From Stutzerimonas stutzeri (GTDB lineage Bacteria > Pseudomonadota > Gammaproteobacteria > Pseudomonadales > Pseudomonadaceae), in the NCBI RefSeq assembly GCF_015291885.1, contig NZ_CP036186.1, positions 1,505,001-1,569,000 of the forward strand: a stretch of DNA of 64,000 nucleotides, read 5' to 3'. The notes under the pieces are model-generated. The model saw nothing but the letters and a program-made list of their open reading frames with translations, made no database searches and was not told the origin of the DNA. Every line of letters begins with the position of its first letter. Within the stretch, counting starts at the first letter, position 1. The translations under genes were made by a program, and so were the position numbers. Shown here piece by piece: positions 1 through 9,461 of the stretch.

Positions 1-2
1 AG

Positions 3-761
3 CTGCGCGCGCTGCTGCGGCTCGTGCGTGAACCCTTGGGCACGCGCTTCAAGGTCGACAATCGCCGCCTGCGGGACGCCGGGCGACGCCTGGCAGAGTC
101 GCGCGATGCCGCAGCCATGCTGGAAAGCTGGGACGCCTTGGCGCGCACCGATCAGCCGTTGTTTGTCAGCGATCCATTTCGCCAGATCCGTCTGCAGTTG
201 CAGCAGCGCGCCGCACCGGATGGCGAGGCGCACACCGGCTTCGATGTCGAGGTGACGCAGGTGCTTGGCGAACTGCGCTCGCTGACTCAGGACGTGAAAC
301 ATTGGCAATTGCCCGGCAAGGGCTTCGGGTTGCTCGCCGACGGATTTCGGCGGACTTACACCGATGGTGTGCGGGATCTCGCTCGGGCTCAGAAGGAAGA
401 CTCGGACGAGCTGCTCCACGAGTGGCGCAAGCGTGTGAAGGATCATTGGTACCACTGTCAGCTGCTGTCTCCGTGCTGGCCGGATGCGCTGGAAAGCCGA
501 GCCGAGCAACTCAAACAGGTAGCTGACGCCCTGGGTGATGACCATGACCTGGCGATGATGACGCAATTGATGCAGCGCGAGCCCGACCTGTTTGGCGCGC
601 CAGAAACGCGGGACCTGTTGCAACGCTGTATCGAGCAACGTCGCGCTCAGTTGCAGCAGCGCGCATTGCACCTTGGCAGCCGGCTGTATGCCGAGCCGCC
701 TAAAGCGCTGGCGGCCCGTGTGGGTGCGTACTGGCGAATCGCCCGCAAAGAGCAGGCTTAG
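3..761 (+). CDS. CHAD domain protein, 5' end outside the window
   Basis: The reading frame is already open at the left edge, so the true start lies upstream. The visible part is all alpha-helical and rich in Arg and Leu. It carries the CHAD-type signatures HEWRKRVKDHWYH near position 415 and GDDHDLAMM near 535, with the conserved histidines and basic residues of the family. CHAD domains bind polyphosphate and are often found near polyphosphate or adenylate-cyclase-like (CYTH) enzymes; whether this protein also has a CYTH domain cannot be seen. It converges on rapA. Family assignment is solid; the cellular role is not. Confidence 0.8.
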   Translation: MRALLRLVREPLGTRFKVDNRRLRDAGRRLAESRDAAAMLESWDALARTDQPLFVSDPFRQIRLQLQQRAAPDGEAHTGFDVEVTQVLGELRSLTQDVKHWQLPGKGFGLLADGFRRTYTDGVRDLARAQKEDSDELLHEWRKRVKDHWYHCQLLSPCWPDALESRAEQLKQVADALGDDHDLAMMTQLMQREPDLFGAPETRDLLQRCIEQRRAQLQQRALHLGSRLYAEPPKALAARVGAYWRIARKEQA

Positions 762-790
762 TCGCCCGACGCCTCGACTTGCTCACAGTC

Positions 791-820
791 CCTGAAGGTG
801 GGTTTCAACCCGCCTTCAGG
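791..820. terminator. Hairpin between convergent CHAD gene and rapA
   Basis: A near-perfect inverted repeat with a stem of about 13 pairs and a four-base loop lies between the 3' ends of the two convergent genes. There is no clear U-run on either side, so it may act as a weak bidirectional terminator or as an mRNA-stabilising hairpin. Confidence 0.5.
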
Positions 821-844
821 ACACCAGGGCGCGGCGGTACCGAC

Positions 845-3694
845 TCAACCGGCGGCCAACACCCGGATTGCCTCCAACCGCAGTGCAGCCTTGTCCAGCG
901 CTGCCAGGCCGTCTTCACGCTGCTGGCGCAAGGCTTCGATCTCGCTGTCGCGCACGCTCGGATTGACCGCTTGCAAGGCCACCAGCCGGGCGAGCTCTTC
1001 ATCCAGACCTGCTCTGAGCTTGCGCTGCGCCTCGGCGACGCGCTCGGTGTGGCGCGGCGCGATCTTGGCTTCGGCGGCCACGATCTGCGTCGCCAGTACG
1101 TCGCGCTGAGCTTGGACGAACTTGTTGGCACTGGCCCGCGGTACGCTTTCCAGCTGATCGTTCAGGGTGTCGAACGCCACCTTCGATGCCAGATCGTTGC
1201 CATTGCCGTCAAGCAGGCAACGCAGCGCCAACGGCGGCAGGAAGCGACTCAGCTGCAGTGCGCGAGGCGCAACCACTTCACTGACAAACAGTAACTCCAG
1301 CAGGACGGTGCCCGGCTTGAGGGCCTTGTTCTTGATCAGCGCCACGGCGGTGTTGCCCATGGAGCCGGACAACACGAGGTCCATACCCCCTTGCACCATG
1401 GGATGTTCCCAGGTGAGAAATTGCATGTCTTCACGAACCAGCGCCTGCTCGCGGTCGTAGGTGATGGTTACAGCTTCGTCATCACCCAGCGGGAAGCTGG
1501 CATCCAGCATCTTTTCGCTCGGGCGCAGCACCAGAGCGTTTTCCGAGTGATCCTCGCTGTCGATGCCAAATGCGTCGAACAGCTGCTCCATGTAGATAGG
1601 GAGGGCGAACTGGTCATCCTGTTCCTCGATGGCTTCGACCAGGGCTTTACCTTGCTCGCCGCCACCGGAATTGAGTTCCAGCAGGCGGTCACGGCCGCTG
1701 TGCAACTCGGCTTCCAGGCGCTCACGCTCAGCGCGGGCTTCGTCGATCAGCAGTTGATAGGCCTCGTCGTCGCCTTCTTCCAGCTGCGACAGTAAACGTG
1801 GACCGAACCGATGCTGCAGTGCGTTACCGGTCGGGCAGGTATTGAGGAAGGCATTCAGCGCCTGGTGATACCACTGGAACAGGCGTTCCTGCGGGCTGGT
1901 TTCCAGATAGGGCACGTGCAGCTGGATGATGTGTTGCTGACCGATACGGTCGAGGCGGCCGATGCGCTGCTCCAGCAGATCCGGGTGTGCCGGCAGGTCG
2001 AACAGCACCAGATGGTGGCTGAACTGGAAGTTGCGGCCTTCACTGCCGATCTCCGAACAGATCAGCACCTGTGCGCCAAATTCCTCGTCGGCAAAATAGG
2101 CTGCCGCGCGGTCGCGCTCGAGGATGCTCATGCCTTCATGAAACACTGTGGCTGGAATGCCCGAGCGCACGCGCAGCGCATCTTCCAGGTCCAGCGCAGT
2201 CTCGGCATGGGCGCAGATGACCAGCACCTTGAACTTCTTCAGCATCTTCAGCGTGTCGATCAGCCACTCGACACGTGGGTCGAACTGCCACCAGCGATTG
2301 CTCGCTTCGCCGTCGTCCTGCTGGCTCTGGAAGGCCACTTCCGGATACAGCTCGGCATGCTCGCCCAGCGGCAGTTCGAGGTATTCGGCCGGGCAGGGCA
2401 GTGGATAGGGATGCAGCCGGCGCTCGGGAAAGCCCTGTACGGCGGCGCGGGTGTTGCGGAACAGCAGGCGGCCGGTGCCGTGCCGGTCGAGCAGCTCGCG
2501 GATCAGGCGGCTGCTGGCCTCGATGTCGCCATCGGTAGCAGCCGCGAGCAGAGCTTCGCCTTCGGCGCCGAGGAAGTCGTGAATGGTCTGGTGGGCCTGC
2601 TGCGAGAGACGCCCTTCGTCAAGCAGCTCCTGCACCGCCTGGGCCACCGGCTGGTAGCTGGTGCTTTCTGCCCGGAAAGCCTCCAGATCATGAAAACGGT
2701 TCGGATCCAGCAGACGCAGGCGTGCGAAGTGGCTTTCCTGGCCCAGCTGCTCTGGGGTCGCGGTCAGCAACAGTACGCCGGGGATAACTTCGGCCAGTTG
2801 CTCGACCAGCTTGTATTCGGGGCTGGCGTTTTCCGGATGCCAGACAAGGTGATGCGCCTCGTCCACCACCAACAGATCCCAGCCGGCAGCGAAGGCTGCG
2901 TCTTGAGCGCGCTCGTCTTCCTTGAGCCACTCCAGCGATACCAGTGCCAGCTGTGTGTCTTCGAACGGGTTGCTGGCATCGCTCTCGATGAAACGCTCGG
3001 AGTCGAACAGGGCGACTTCCAGGTTAAAGCGGCGGCGCATTTCTACCAGCCATTGGTGCTGGAGGTTTTCCGGTACCAGGATCAGTACTCGGTTGGCGCG
3101 GCCCGAGAGCAGCTGACGATGGATGACCAGGCCGGCTTCAATGGTCTTGCCGAGGCCCACTTCGTCGGCAAGCAGTACACGCGGAGCGATGCGGTCGGCG
3201 ACTTCCTTGGCAATGTGTAGCTGGTGCGCGATGGGCTGCGCACGCACGCCACCCAGCCCCCACAGCGAAGACTGCAGCTGAGCGCTCTGGTGGTGCAGGG
3301 TATGATAGCGCAGGCTGAACCAGCCCAGCGGGTCGATCTGCCCGGCGAACAGGCGGTCGCTGGCCAGGCGGAACTGAATGAAGTTCGATAGCTCGGTTTC
3401 CGGCAGCGTGCGGGCTTCGTTCTGCGCGGTTAAACCGTGGTAGACCAGCAGGCCGTCGACGTCGTCGACTTCGCGCACCGTCATCTTCCAGCCTTCGAAG
3501 TGGGTGATCTCGTCACCCGGCACGAAGCGCACTCGCGTTAGTGGCGCACTGCGTGTGGCGTACTGGCGGGTTTCGCCGGTAGCAGGGTAGAGCACGGTGA
3601 GCATCCGTCCATCCTGGGTCAGAATGGTTCCGAGGCCGAGTTCTGCCTCGCTGTCGCTGATCCAGCGTTGCCCCGGTAGATACTGCTGCGCCAT
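845..3694 (-). CDS. rapA: RNA polymerase-associated ATPase RapA (HepA)
   Basis: SWI2/SNF2 ATPase that binds RNA polymerase and promotes its recycling after transcription. The 949 residues are close to the family's usual 950-968. The N-terminus has the Tudor-like regions ([15 protein letters not shown]). The helicase core shows Walker A in [15 protein letters not shown] near residue 175, a DEAH box in VVDEAHH near 275, and the C-lobe motifs [12 protein letters not shown] and [11 protein letters not shown] near 555-590. The start is the ATG at 3694. It is divergent from the small gene at 3846. The proximity of an alkB-like gene matches the Pseudomonas rapA neighbourhood. Confidence 0.97.
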   Translation of the reverse strand: MAQQYLPGQRWISDSEAELGLGTILTQDGRMLTVLYPATGETRQYATRSAPLTRVRFVPGDEITHFEGWKMTVREVDDVDGLLVYHGLTAQNEARTLPETELSNFIQFRLASDRLFAGQIDPLGWFSLRYHTLHHQSAQLQSSLWGLGGVRAQPIAHQLHIAKEVADRIAPRVLLADEVGLGKTIEAGLVIHRQLLSGRANRVLILVPENLQHQWLVEMRRRFNLEVALFDSERFIESDASNPFEDTQLALVSLEWLKEDERAQDAAFAAGWDLLVVDEAHHLVWHPENASPEYKLVEQLAEVIPGVLLLTATPEQLGQESHFARLRLLDPNRFHDLEAFRAESTSYQPVAQAVQELLDEGRLSQQAHQTIHDFLGAEGEALLAAATDGDIEASSRLIRELLDRHGTGRLLFRNTRAAVQGFPERRLHPYPLPCPAEYLELPLGEHAELYPEVAFQSQQDDGEASNRWWQFDPRVEWLIDTLKMLKKFKVLVICAHAETALDLEDALRVRSGIPATVFHEGMSILERDRAAAYFADEEFGAQVLICSEIGSEGRNFQFSHHLVLFDLPAHPDLLEQRIGRLDRIGQQHIIQLHVPYLETSPQERLFQWYHQALNAFLNTCPTGNALQHRFGPRLLSQLEEGDDEAYQLLIDEARAERERLEAELHSGRDRLLELNSGGGEQGKALVEAIEEQDDQFALPIYMEQLFDAFGIDSEDHSENALVLRPSEKMLDASFPLGDDEAVTITYDREQALVREDMQFLTWEHPMVQGGMDLVLSGSMGNTAVALIKNKALKPGTVLLELLFVSEVVAPRALQLSRFLPPLALRCLLDGNGNDLASKVAFDTLNDQLESVPRASANKFVQAQRDVLATQIVAAEAKIAPRHTERVAEAQRKLRAGLDEELARLVALQAVNPSVRDSEIEALRQQREDGLAALDKAALRLEAIRVLAAG

Positions 3695-3845
3695 GCTGCC
3701 TCCCGCTGTGAAAAAGCCGGCTATCTTAACGGAACGTTGCCATCAGAGCGATGACCGATGGCGACTGTTCGACGCATGAAGTGTAGCGGTCCTGTTAAAG
3801 TTGGCCGGTACCGCGCCGATTCATCGGTAAAGAGGGGTAACGAGC

Positions 3846-4142
3846 ATGCTGCCACCCATTCCATCAGGCGTATTTCCGGTCAACGCCCAGCAGGACGCCG
3901 TCAAACCGCGCCCGGAAATCGCCCCGGTAACGCCCGTGCAGCCGAGCTCCGATGAAAGCGCGGTAGCCCTGGATCGGCGGCACCCTCAGGAGAGTGAGCA
4001 AATGCTGCGTGACGAGCAGCGCCGCCGGCAGCGTCGTGGGTATACCCCAGAAGAGCTGGCTACAGGCGAGACCGAGGAGCAGGACCAGGCCGAGCTCGAC
4101 GAGCTGCCACGCCAGGGCCTCTGGGTGGATGTCGAGGTCTGA
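3846..4142 (+). CDS. Hypothetical protein, 98 aa
   Basis: A small, proline-rich then strongly charged protein (REQRRRQRRG-like basic patch, acidic C-terminal half) with no domain I recognise. A GAGGGG Shine-Dalgarno-like sequence sits just upstream of the ATG. The stop lies one base before the start of the alkB-like gene, so the two are probably co-transcribed and translationally coupled. No signal peptide or membrane segment is visible. Likely a Pseudomonas-specific orphan of unknown function. Confidence 0.75.
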   Translation: MLPPIPSGVFPVNAQQDAVKPRPEIAPVTPVQPSSDESAVALDRRHPQESEQMLRDEQRRRQRRGYTPEELATGETEEQDQAELDELPRQGLWVDVEV

Positions 4143-4143
4143 C

Positions 4144-4758
4144 ATGCACCACGCTGACGCGGGCTGTGAGTCATCGATCGAACTGCCTGATGCTGTGCTG
4201 GACTACCGCGCACATTGGATCGATAGCGAAACCGCTGACGCCTTGTTGCGAGAGCTGATCGACGCCACGCCCTGGACGCAGCCCGAAATTCGAATCTACG
4301 GTCGCTTGCTCGCGGTGCCGCGGCTGGTTGCCTGGTACGGTGATCCTGGCGTCGGGTATCGCTATTCTGGCCTGCGGCATGAGCCGCTGGCGTGGACGCC
4401 GTCGCTGCAGCGAATTCGCGAGCGATTGCAGGGGGAGACCGGCCATCGTTTCAATGGAGTGCTGCTCAACCTGTATCGCGATGGACGCGACGCCATGGGT
4501 TGGCACAGCGATGATGAAGCCGAGCTGGGTGATTGTCCGACGGTCGCTTCGCTGAGTCTGGGCGCAGAGCGGCGCTTTGACCTGCGGCGCAAGGGCGGTG
4601 GACGAATCCAGCATTCGCTCGTCCTTGGCCACGGCTCGCTGCTGGTCATGAGTGGTGCAACGCAGCATCATTGGCAACATCAGATCGCGCGTACCAGCAA
4701 GGTGCTGCAGCCGCGCCTCAATTTGACCTTCCGCCTGATCCAGCCGAGACCGACTTGA
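4144..4758 (+). CDS. AlkB-family alpha-ketoglutarate-dependent dioxygenase
   Basis: Fe(II)/2-oxoglutarate dioxygenase of the AlkB family, which removes alkyl groups from nucleic acid bases. The 204 residues show the iron-binding HxD in GWHSDDEAELG, the downstream His in GATQHHWQH, and the substrate-side arginines in RLNLTFR. The open frame extends upstream, but the ATG at 4144 directly follows the preceding gene and the upstream part overlaps that gene, so 4144 is chosen. The stop overlaps the start of the next gene as ATGA. Which lesion or RNA mark it repairs cannot be told from sequence. Confidence 0.92.
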   Translation: MHHADAGCESSIELPDAVLDYRAHWIDSETADALLRELIDATPWTQPEIRIYGRLLAVPRLVAWYGDPGVGYRYSGLRHEPLAWTPSLQRIRERLQGETGHRFNGVLLNLYRDGRDAMGWHSDDEAELGDCPTVASLSLGAERRFDLRRKGGGRIQHSLVLGHGSLLVMSGATQHHWQHQIARTSKVLQPRLNLTFRLIQPRPT

Positions 4759-4919
4759 TGAGCACCGACGAGAAACTGATCGATTTCAGCGCCGAGCGCG
4801 CCCGGCGCATTCATGATCTCAACGACAAGCGGCTCGAGGATATGCGCAAGACCTTCGAGCAGGTCCTGCCGCTTGGCAAAACGAAGAAGAAAGGCAAACG
4901 ATCGACCAAGAAGCGTTAA
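4758..4919 (+). CDS. Small basic protein, 53 aa, coupled to the alkB-like gene
   Basis: The ATG overlaps the stop of the AlkB gene (ATGA), a sign of translational coupling. The peptide is helical in its first two thirds (SAERARRIHDLNDKRLEDMR) and ends in a lysine/arginine-rich tail, a composition that fits nucleic acid binding. I do not recognise the family. The tight coupling makes it a candidate accessory factor of the dioxygenase, which is inference only. Confidence 0.7.
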   Translation: MSTDEKLIDFSAERARRIHDLNDKRLEDMRKTFEQVLPLGKTKKKGKRSTKKR

Positions 4920-5049
4920 TCCTCCGATAACGCCCCCGCTGCAGCTGCCTTTTTCATATCTATTCGCTATTAAACGGCGGCATTCGGTGCCGTGCGTTCA
5001 AAAGTGTCCTTCTGGTCTGCCTGAAACCGCCCTGCATACCCCTATTTTC

Positions 5050-5063
5050 TTGACCTGGATCAG
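5050..5063 (+). promoter_or_regulatory. Upstream Anr/FNR-type box
   Basis: TTGACCTGGATCAG is a degenerate match to the Anr/FNR consensus TTGAT-N4-ATCAA, one mismatch in each half. It lies exactly 50 bases upstream of the better box and may be an auxiliary site for oxygen-dependent control of ccoM. Confidence 0.55.
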
Positions 5064-5099
5064 TCGTTGCGTGCGCCTGTCGCCAGCATTTTGCGCCCA

Positions 5100-5113
5100 T
5101 TGATCAGGGTCAA
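5100..5113 (+). promoter_or_regulatory. Anr/FNR-type box of the ccoM promoter
   Basis: TTGATCAGGGTCAA matches TTGAT-N4-ATCAA at nine of ten defined bases. If Anr sits at the usual -41.5, the transcript would start near 5148, and a -10-like TTTAAC lies at 5134-5139, as expected for a class II Anr promoter. This predicts induction of ccoM at low oxygen. Confidence 0.75.
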
Positions 5114-5182
5114 TTTTTTTCGAAGGTTGCCGGTTTAACTTGAACCCATCGAACAGCGAATCAAGTGTCGGAGGTAGGTCTC

Positions 5183-5293
5183 ATGTTTGTCGATAATGTG
5201 GTGCTCGCAGGGGTGGTCACGGTCGGCCTGATGGTCGCCTTCCTCGCAGGTTTCGGATATTTCATCTGGCGGGATGCTCACAAGAAGAGCTGA
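5183..5293 (+). CDS. ccoM: CcoM-like cbb3 cytochrome c oxidase small subunit, 36 aa
   Basis: A one-helix membrane peptide: an N-terminal MFVDNVVLAG stretch, a hydrophobic segment of about 22 residues, and a positively charged C-terminus ending in HKKS. Length and sequence match what I recall of CcoM, the small subunit found in the cbb3 oxidase of P. stutzeri ZoBell, thought to help assemble or stabilise the CcoNOP complex. A GGAGG Shine-Dalgarno lies 8 bases before the ATG. It is monocistronic: two Anr-type boxes precede it and a strong terminator follows. It is not located beside ccoNOP. The identification rests on memory of the family sequence, not on a search. Confidence 0.82.
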   Translation: MFVDNVVLAGVVTVGLMVAFLAGFGYFIWRDAHKKS

Positions 5294-5326
5294 TCCGACA
5301 GATTCAAAGAGCACGCAAGGCATTTA

Positions 5327-5351
5327 GGCGACCTATGGTCGCCTTTTTTTT
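5327..5351 (+). terminator. Rho-independent terminator of ccoM
   Basis: A seven-pair GC-rich stem (GGCGACC/GGTCGCC) with a TAT loop is followed by eight consecutive T on the plus strand. A textbook intrinsic terminator 34 bases after the ccoM stop; it may also lie at the 3' end of the convergent pullulanase gene. Confidence 0.9.
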
Positions 5352-5360
5352 GCGCGCGAT

Positions 5361-8300
5361 TTACCGACGTGCCTGAGGCTGTACGAACACGACCGTCGTG
5401 AATGCCGGTACCTCGAACTCCCCACTGATGACCGTGGCCAGGCGACTGATCGGATCGACTGAGCCTTTCAGCACTGGATGCAGCTGGTAGCCATCCCCGC
5501 CTGGCAGGCGAACCCGCTGGTCCGACGCATTGATCACTACCATCAACGAGCTATAGCGCCGGTCCAGATCGCGGCCGTCGCGCGGGCCGTCGGCCAGGCT
5601 GAAGGCGATCACGCCGGGCTGCTGTTCGGGGCCAGTGTTGTGAAACTGCAAGCGACGCTGCACTTCACGGGCGCTGTCGAGCTGGAACAGTGCACTGTCA
5701 CTACGAATTTTCAGCAGCTCCAGAAAGCGCCGCTTCGCCGCGACGATTTCAGCGGCCCCCGGTTTGGCCTGTGGGTCGACGATGATCTTGCGAATCAGCG
5801 GCCAGTTGTCGCCGTCCTTGTCTGCGCGTGGCAGGCCTTTGTTCCAGTTGTTGTCCTGATAGCTGAAATCCACCGCGTTGAACCAGTCTCCCGAGTCGTA
5901 GCTGTCGCGCTGCATGGACTTTGATCGCAGCATGTCAGAGCCGAGATGAATGAACGGCACACCCTGGCTGAACAGCGGCACCGACAGCGCCAGCATGTGC
6001 ATGCGAACCCGGTCGGCAACCGACAGGCTGCTGGCGAGCTTGTACTGGTTGTTGTCCCACAGCGTTTGGTTGTCGTGCTTGGAGACATAATTGACGGTTT
6101 CCTGTGGGTCCAGCGTATAGCCGGCGGGCTGGCCGTTGTAGTCGATCTCGCTGCCCTTGCGCGTGCTGCCGTCGGCGGTGACGAACTGGAAATCGCGTAG
6201 CCCGCCGGCGATGCCGACGCGGATCAGGTCGGCGGCGTGGAGCAGTTGCGCTTGTTCCTGAGCCCCGGCGCCGCTTAGTTCATTGGGCCGCAGATAGAGC
6301 CCGTTGGCGAAGCCCTGGTTGCGGCGAATGCTCTCGCCGCTGTCGAAGGGGCTGCCGCCGCGTACTGCATCACGTTGCCGATCATTGAAGGTACCGATAC
6401 CGGTGCCGGCCATGTTCAGTTGATTGGCGTTGATACCGCGGGCGTTGCCGGCAACCTCGCCGAATTCCCAGCCTTCTCCGTAGAAATAAGTGTCGCGATC
6501 GATGCGGCGAACGGCGCGATACGCATCGACGATCTGCTCGCGCATGTGGTGGCCCATCAGATCGAAGCGAAAGCCGGCGATCTTGTAATCGCGGGCCCAG
6601 ACCTTCAGCGAGTCGATCATCAGCTTGGCCATCATGCGATGTTCGCTGGCAGTGTTCTCGCAGCAGGTCGAGGTTTCCACCGCGCCGGTAGTCGGGTTGC
6701 GGCGGTGGTAGTAGCCAGGTACGACCTTGTCCAGAACGGATTTTTCGGCCAGGCCGGAAGCGTTGGTGTGGTTGTAGACCACGTCCATCACGGTAACGAG
6801 GCCATTGTCGGCGAGCGCCTGCACCATCTGGCGGAACTCGATGATGCGTTGCACGCCTTCGGCGTCGCTGGCGTAGCTGCCCTCGGGCGCGGTGAAGTGG
6901 AAGGGGTCGTAGCCCCAGTTGAAATCATCCAGGCCGCGCAGGTCGTCGTACAGCGATTGCGCCTGGCCGCTGGCGGGGTCGAAGCCCTCTAGCACCTGAC
7001 GAACGCTCGCTGCGCCACAGTACTGCGCCCAGCGCTCCCGGGCCCCGTCCGACAGGTCGCAGAGCTTGGCGAAGGGGTCGTCCAGATTGATCCGCTGTGC
7101 GGGGTCTTCATCGATGGTGGCAATGTCGAACACCGGCAGCAACTGCACGTGGGTGAGCCCGGCCTTCTGCAGGTCACGCAGGTGCCGCATGCCGTCGCTG
7201 TTCTGGTGGGTAAACGCTGCGTAGGTACCGCGTAGCGAGGCCGGCAGGCTGGTGTCGCTGGCGCTGAAGTCGCGCAGATGTGTTTCGTAGATCACGCTCG
7301 CTTCGGGGCGCTCCGGGTGTGGCGGACGCACCGCATCCCAGCCGGCGGGCTTGAGATCGTCGGCGTTCAGGTCGACGACCTGGGCGTACTGGCTGTTGCG
7401 CGACAGGCTCAGGGCATAGGGATCGCTGACCAACGTCGTCTCGATTCTGCCGGTGCTTGGCCGATAGGCGGTGACTTCGTACTGGTAGTACTGGCGATCC
7501 AGCGAGCGCGGGCCTTCCAGGCTCCAGACGCCGAGCCGCTCCCGCATGGGCTTCGGATAGCCGGGTAGCAGCCGTTTGGATGCATCGAACACGTGCAGAC
7601 GAACCTGCTGCGCGGTCGGTGCCCAGAGCTTGAAAGACACACCTCTGGCATCGAGCGTCGCGCCCAGCTCGCCGTTGTAGGCGAACAGCATGTCGAGGAT
7701 GCCGGCGGTCTGCACTTCGGTGGCATCGATAACCCGGTCGTCCGCATCGTAGGCGACCACCACCAGCTGGCTCATCACGGCGTGGCGCAGGACATGTGCG
7801 CCGGCCTTGATCCGGTACGCCGGGGCATCGGCCAGATGCGGGTGCTGTCGCCTGAGGCCATTGCGCAGGCTGGCCGGCTGCATCGCCAGGGCCTGCCCAC
7901 CGCTGACCGTACGCGCCTTGCTGTCGATGCGGACGCTGGCATCGCGGGCATAGCGCAGCTCGACGCGGCTGGCGCCCGGCGCACCGCCCACCAGCGCGAG
8001 CGTAAACGGATCGAGCCAGTGCGCCCGCGCGCCCTTGATCGCCACAGCACTGCTGCTCAGCGGCGTGCTGGACAGCTGTGGGTTGCCGCTGACCGAGAAG
8101 ACACGACGGCCGAGTTCGTCGAAGCGCCAGACCAGGTCGCCACCGCCCAGGTCCTTTTCGTCGCCCTTGTGCATGATCAGATTCAGGCAACCGGCATCGG
8201 TGCTCAGTGGAATGCGGTACAACGCGCCGTACTGCGTGTCGGTATCCACTGCCGCGAGCGGTTGCGCCCAGCTGGTTTCACTCGCACTGCCGTTGCAGCC

Positions 8301-8480
8301 GGGGGTGTTCCACAGATGGGGTCCCCAGCCGTGGTAGTCGCCATCGGCGCGCTGGTAGTAGAGCAGGGCCTCGTCGGGGCCAGGGTCGAGCGGGGCAGCC
8401 GAAGCGGGCTGCATGGCTAGCGCCAAGCTGCCGAGGACGAGCGCCGCCAGGCGCCGATAAGCGATTGAGCGAATGAGCAT
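5361..8480 (-). CDS. pulA: Secreted pullulanase-type alpha-1,6-glucosidase
   Basis: Debranching enzyme that hydrolyses alpha-1,6 bonds in pullulan, starch or glycogen. The 1039 residues begin with a Sec signal peptide ending PASA|AP. Order of domains: a CBM41/PUD-like starch-binding region ([17 protein letters not shown]) near 40-140, a second N-terminal region, CBM48 near 275-390 ([19 protein letters not shown]), then the GH13 barrel with VMDVVYNH, the nucleophile Asp in [10 protein letters not shown], the acid/base Glu in [10 protein letters not shown], and [10 protein letters not shown]. No lipobox, so it should be periplasmic or exported as a soluble protein. It stands alone; no other glycogen or maltodextrin gene is in the window. 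Confidence 0.95.
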   Translation of the reverse strand: MLIRSIAYRRLAALVLGSLALAMQPASAAPLDPGPDEALLYYQRADGDYHGWGPHLWNTPGCNGSASETSWAQPLAAVDTDTQYGALYRIPLSTDAGCLNLIMHKGDEKDLGGGDLVWRFDELGRRVFSVSGNPQLSSTPLSSSAVAIKGARAHWLDPFTLALVGGAPGASRVELRYARDASVRIDSKARTVSGGQALAMQPASLRNGLRRQHPHLADAPAYRIKAGAHVLRHAVMSQLVVVAYDADDRVIDATEVQTAGILDMLFAYNGELGATLDARGVSFKLWAPTAQQVRLHVFDASKRLLPGYPKPMRERLGVWSLEGPRSLDRQYYQYEVTAYRPSTGRIETTLVSDPYALSLSRNSQYAQVVDLNADDLKPAGWDAVRPPHPERPEASVIYETHLRDFSASDTSLPASLRGTYAAFTHQNSDGMRHLRDLQKAGLTHVQLLPVFDIATIDEDPAQRINLDDPFAKLCDLSDGARERWAQYCGAASVRQVLEGFDPASGQAQSLYDDLRGLDDFNWGYDPFHFTAPEGSYASDAEGVQRIIEFRQMVQALADNGLVTVMDVVYNHTNASGLAEKSVLDKVVPGYYHRRNPTTGAVETSTCCENTASEHRMMAKLMIDSLKVWARDYKIAGFRFDLMGHHMREQIVDAYRAVRRIDRDTYFYGEGWEFGEVAGNARGINANQLNMAGTGIGTFNDRQRDAVRGGSPFDSGESIRRNQGFANGLYLRPNELSGAGAQEQAQLLHAADLIRVGIAGGLRDFQFVTADGSTRKGSEIDYNGQPAGYTLDPQETVNYVSKHDNQTLWDNNQYKLASSLSVADRVRMHMLALSVPLFSQGVPFIHLGSDMLRSKSMQRDSYDSGDWFNAVDFSYQDNNWNKGLPRADKDGDNWPLIRKIIVDPQAKPGAAEIVAAKRRFLELLKIRSDSALFQLDSAREVQRRLQFHNTGPEQQPGVIAFSLADGPRDGRDLDRRYSSLMVVINASDQRVRLPGGDGYQLHPVLKGSVDPISRLATVISGEFEVPAFTTVVFVQPQARR

Positions 8481-8647
8481 GGATGAGGGTCCCGTTGTTG
8501 TTCTTGTTGTACTGCTCGCTCGATAGTCGGCGCGGGGTATCCGATACGCATCCTTCCGCCAGGGAACTGCTTGAGGCGTAGGCCAGGGCCGTAATAGCGT
8601 TCTGCTTGTCCCCCGTGCCCGCCGACGGAGGCGTTGCTGGAAATGAA

Positions 8648-8670
8648 GAGGGCGCCAATCAGGCGCCCTC
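8648..8670 (-). terminator. Hairpin downstream of the MaoC-like gene
   Basis: A nine-pair GC-rich stem (GAGGGCGCC/GGCGCCCTC) with a five-base loop lies 46 bases past the stop of the minus-strand MaoC gene, followed on that strand by a modest T-rich stretch. It probably separates this gene from pulA. Confidence 0.65.
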
Positions 8671-8715
8671 GATTTGCCCCGTCCATGAACGGCGAGGCGA
8701 TGAACGTAGGGATGC

Positions 8716-9186
8716 TCAACCGATGGTGATCGGCGGCAACTCCTTCAGTTCTACGGTCTCCTGCTTGCGTGGCGCGAGCACTTCCGCTTCGCCATCGACC
8801 ACCTGCTCATCGTTCTGGTTGAACACGCGGGTGGCGATGCGCACGCGGTTCTTCGGCATTTTTTCGAGGATTTCAAGGCGTACGGTCAGGGTGTCGCCGA
8901 TCTTCACCGGGCGGGTGAATTTCATGGTTTGGCCAAGATAGATGGTGCCCGGGCCCGGCATGGTGCAAGCCACGGCGGCGCTGATCAGCGCGCCACTGAA
9001 CATGCCATGGGCGATGCGTTCCTTGAACAGCGTACCGGCCGCGAACTCGGCATCCAGATGGACCGGGTTGCGGTCGCCGGACATGGCTGCGAACAGCTGG
9101 ATGTCCCTTTCCTCTAAGTGTTTTTCGAAGCTCGCCTGCTGGCCGACTTCCAGGTCGGCGTAGGGCGTGTTGCTGATGGTGCTCAT
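8716..9186 (-). CDS. phaJ: MaoC-like (R)-specific enoyl-CoA hydratase (PhaJ type)
   Basis: Single hot-dog-fold hydratase, 156 residues, the usual size for PhaJ. The catalytic signature is seen in FAAMSGDRNPVHLDAEFA (Asp and His) followed by ERIAHGMFSGAL. PhaJ enzymes hydrate trans-2-enoyl-CoA to (R)-3-hydroxyacyl-CoA, linking beta-oxidation to polyhydroxyalkanoate synthesis. The position next to fadD2 and fadD1, divergent from them, matches other pseudomonads and supports a fatty-acid role. The chain-length preference and the PhaJ number cannot be assigned from sequence alone. Confidence 0.88.
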   Translation of the reverse strand: MSTISNTPYADLEVGQQASFEKHLEERDIQLFAAMSGDRNPVHLDAEFAAGTLFKERIAHGMFSGALISAAVACTMPGPGTIYLGQTMKFTRPVKIGDTLTVRLEILEKMPKNRVRIATRVFNQNDEQVVDGEAEVLAPRKQETVELKELPPITIG

Positions 9187-9461
9187 GGAGTGTCCTCAGG
9201 CTGGTCGGCGCGCCATATGCTGCGCCCGATGGATCGAAGCGTGCCGCGCGATCCGATACAGCCGGTGTACGCGCGCTGGGGCAGCATTCTAGAGGCATGT
9301 CCCGCACTTGTCCCGAGCCCGGACGCGGCCGGCGCCGTGACGACAGATTCACGTCAGTGATTTGTGCTGCTCGGACTGTTGCGCCATGACGTCGACCTGA
9401 TAAGTTCGCTAGAGCCTGCCACGCGTGGGCCAGACACTCTCAGGTAAAGAGGCCAATAACA

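Noticed and set aside
1811..3220. A 469-codon plus-strand open frame
   Set aside because: Antisense to rapA, no ribosome site and no family-like motifs; codon-bias artefact.
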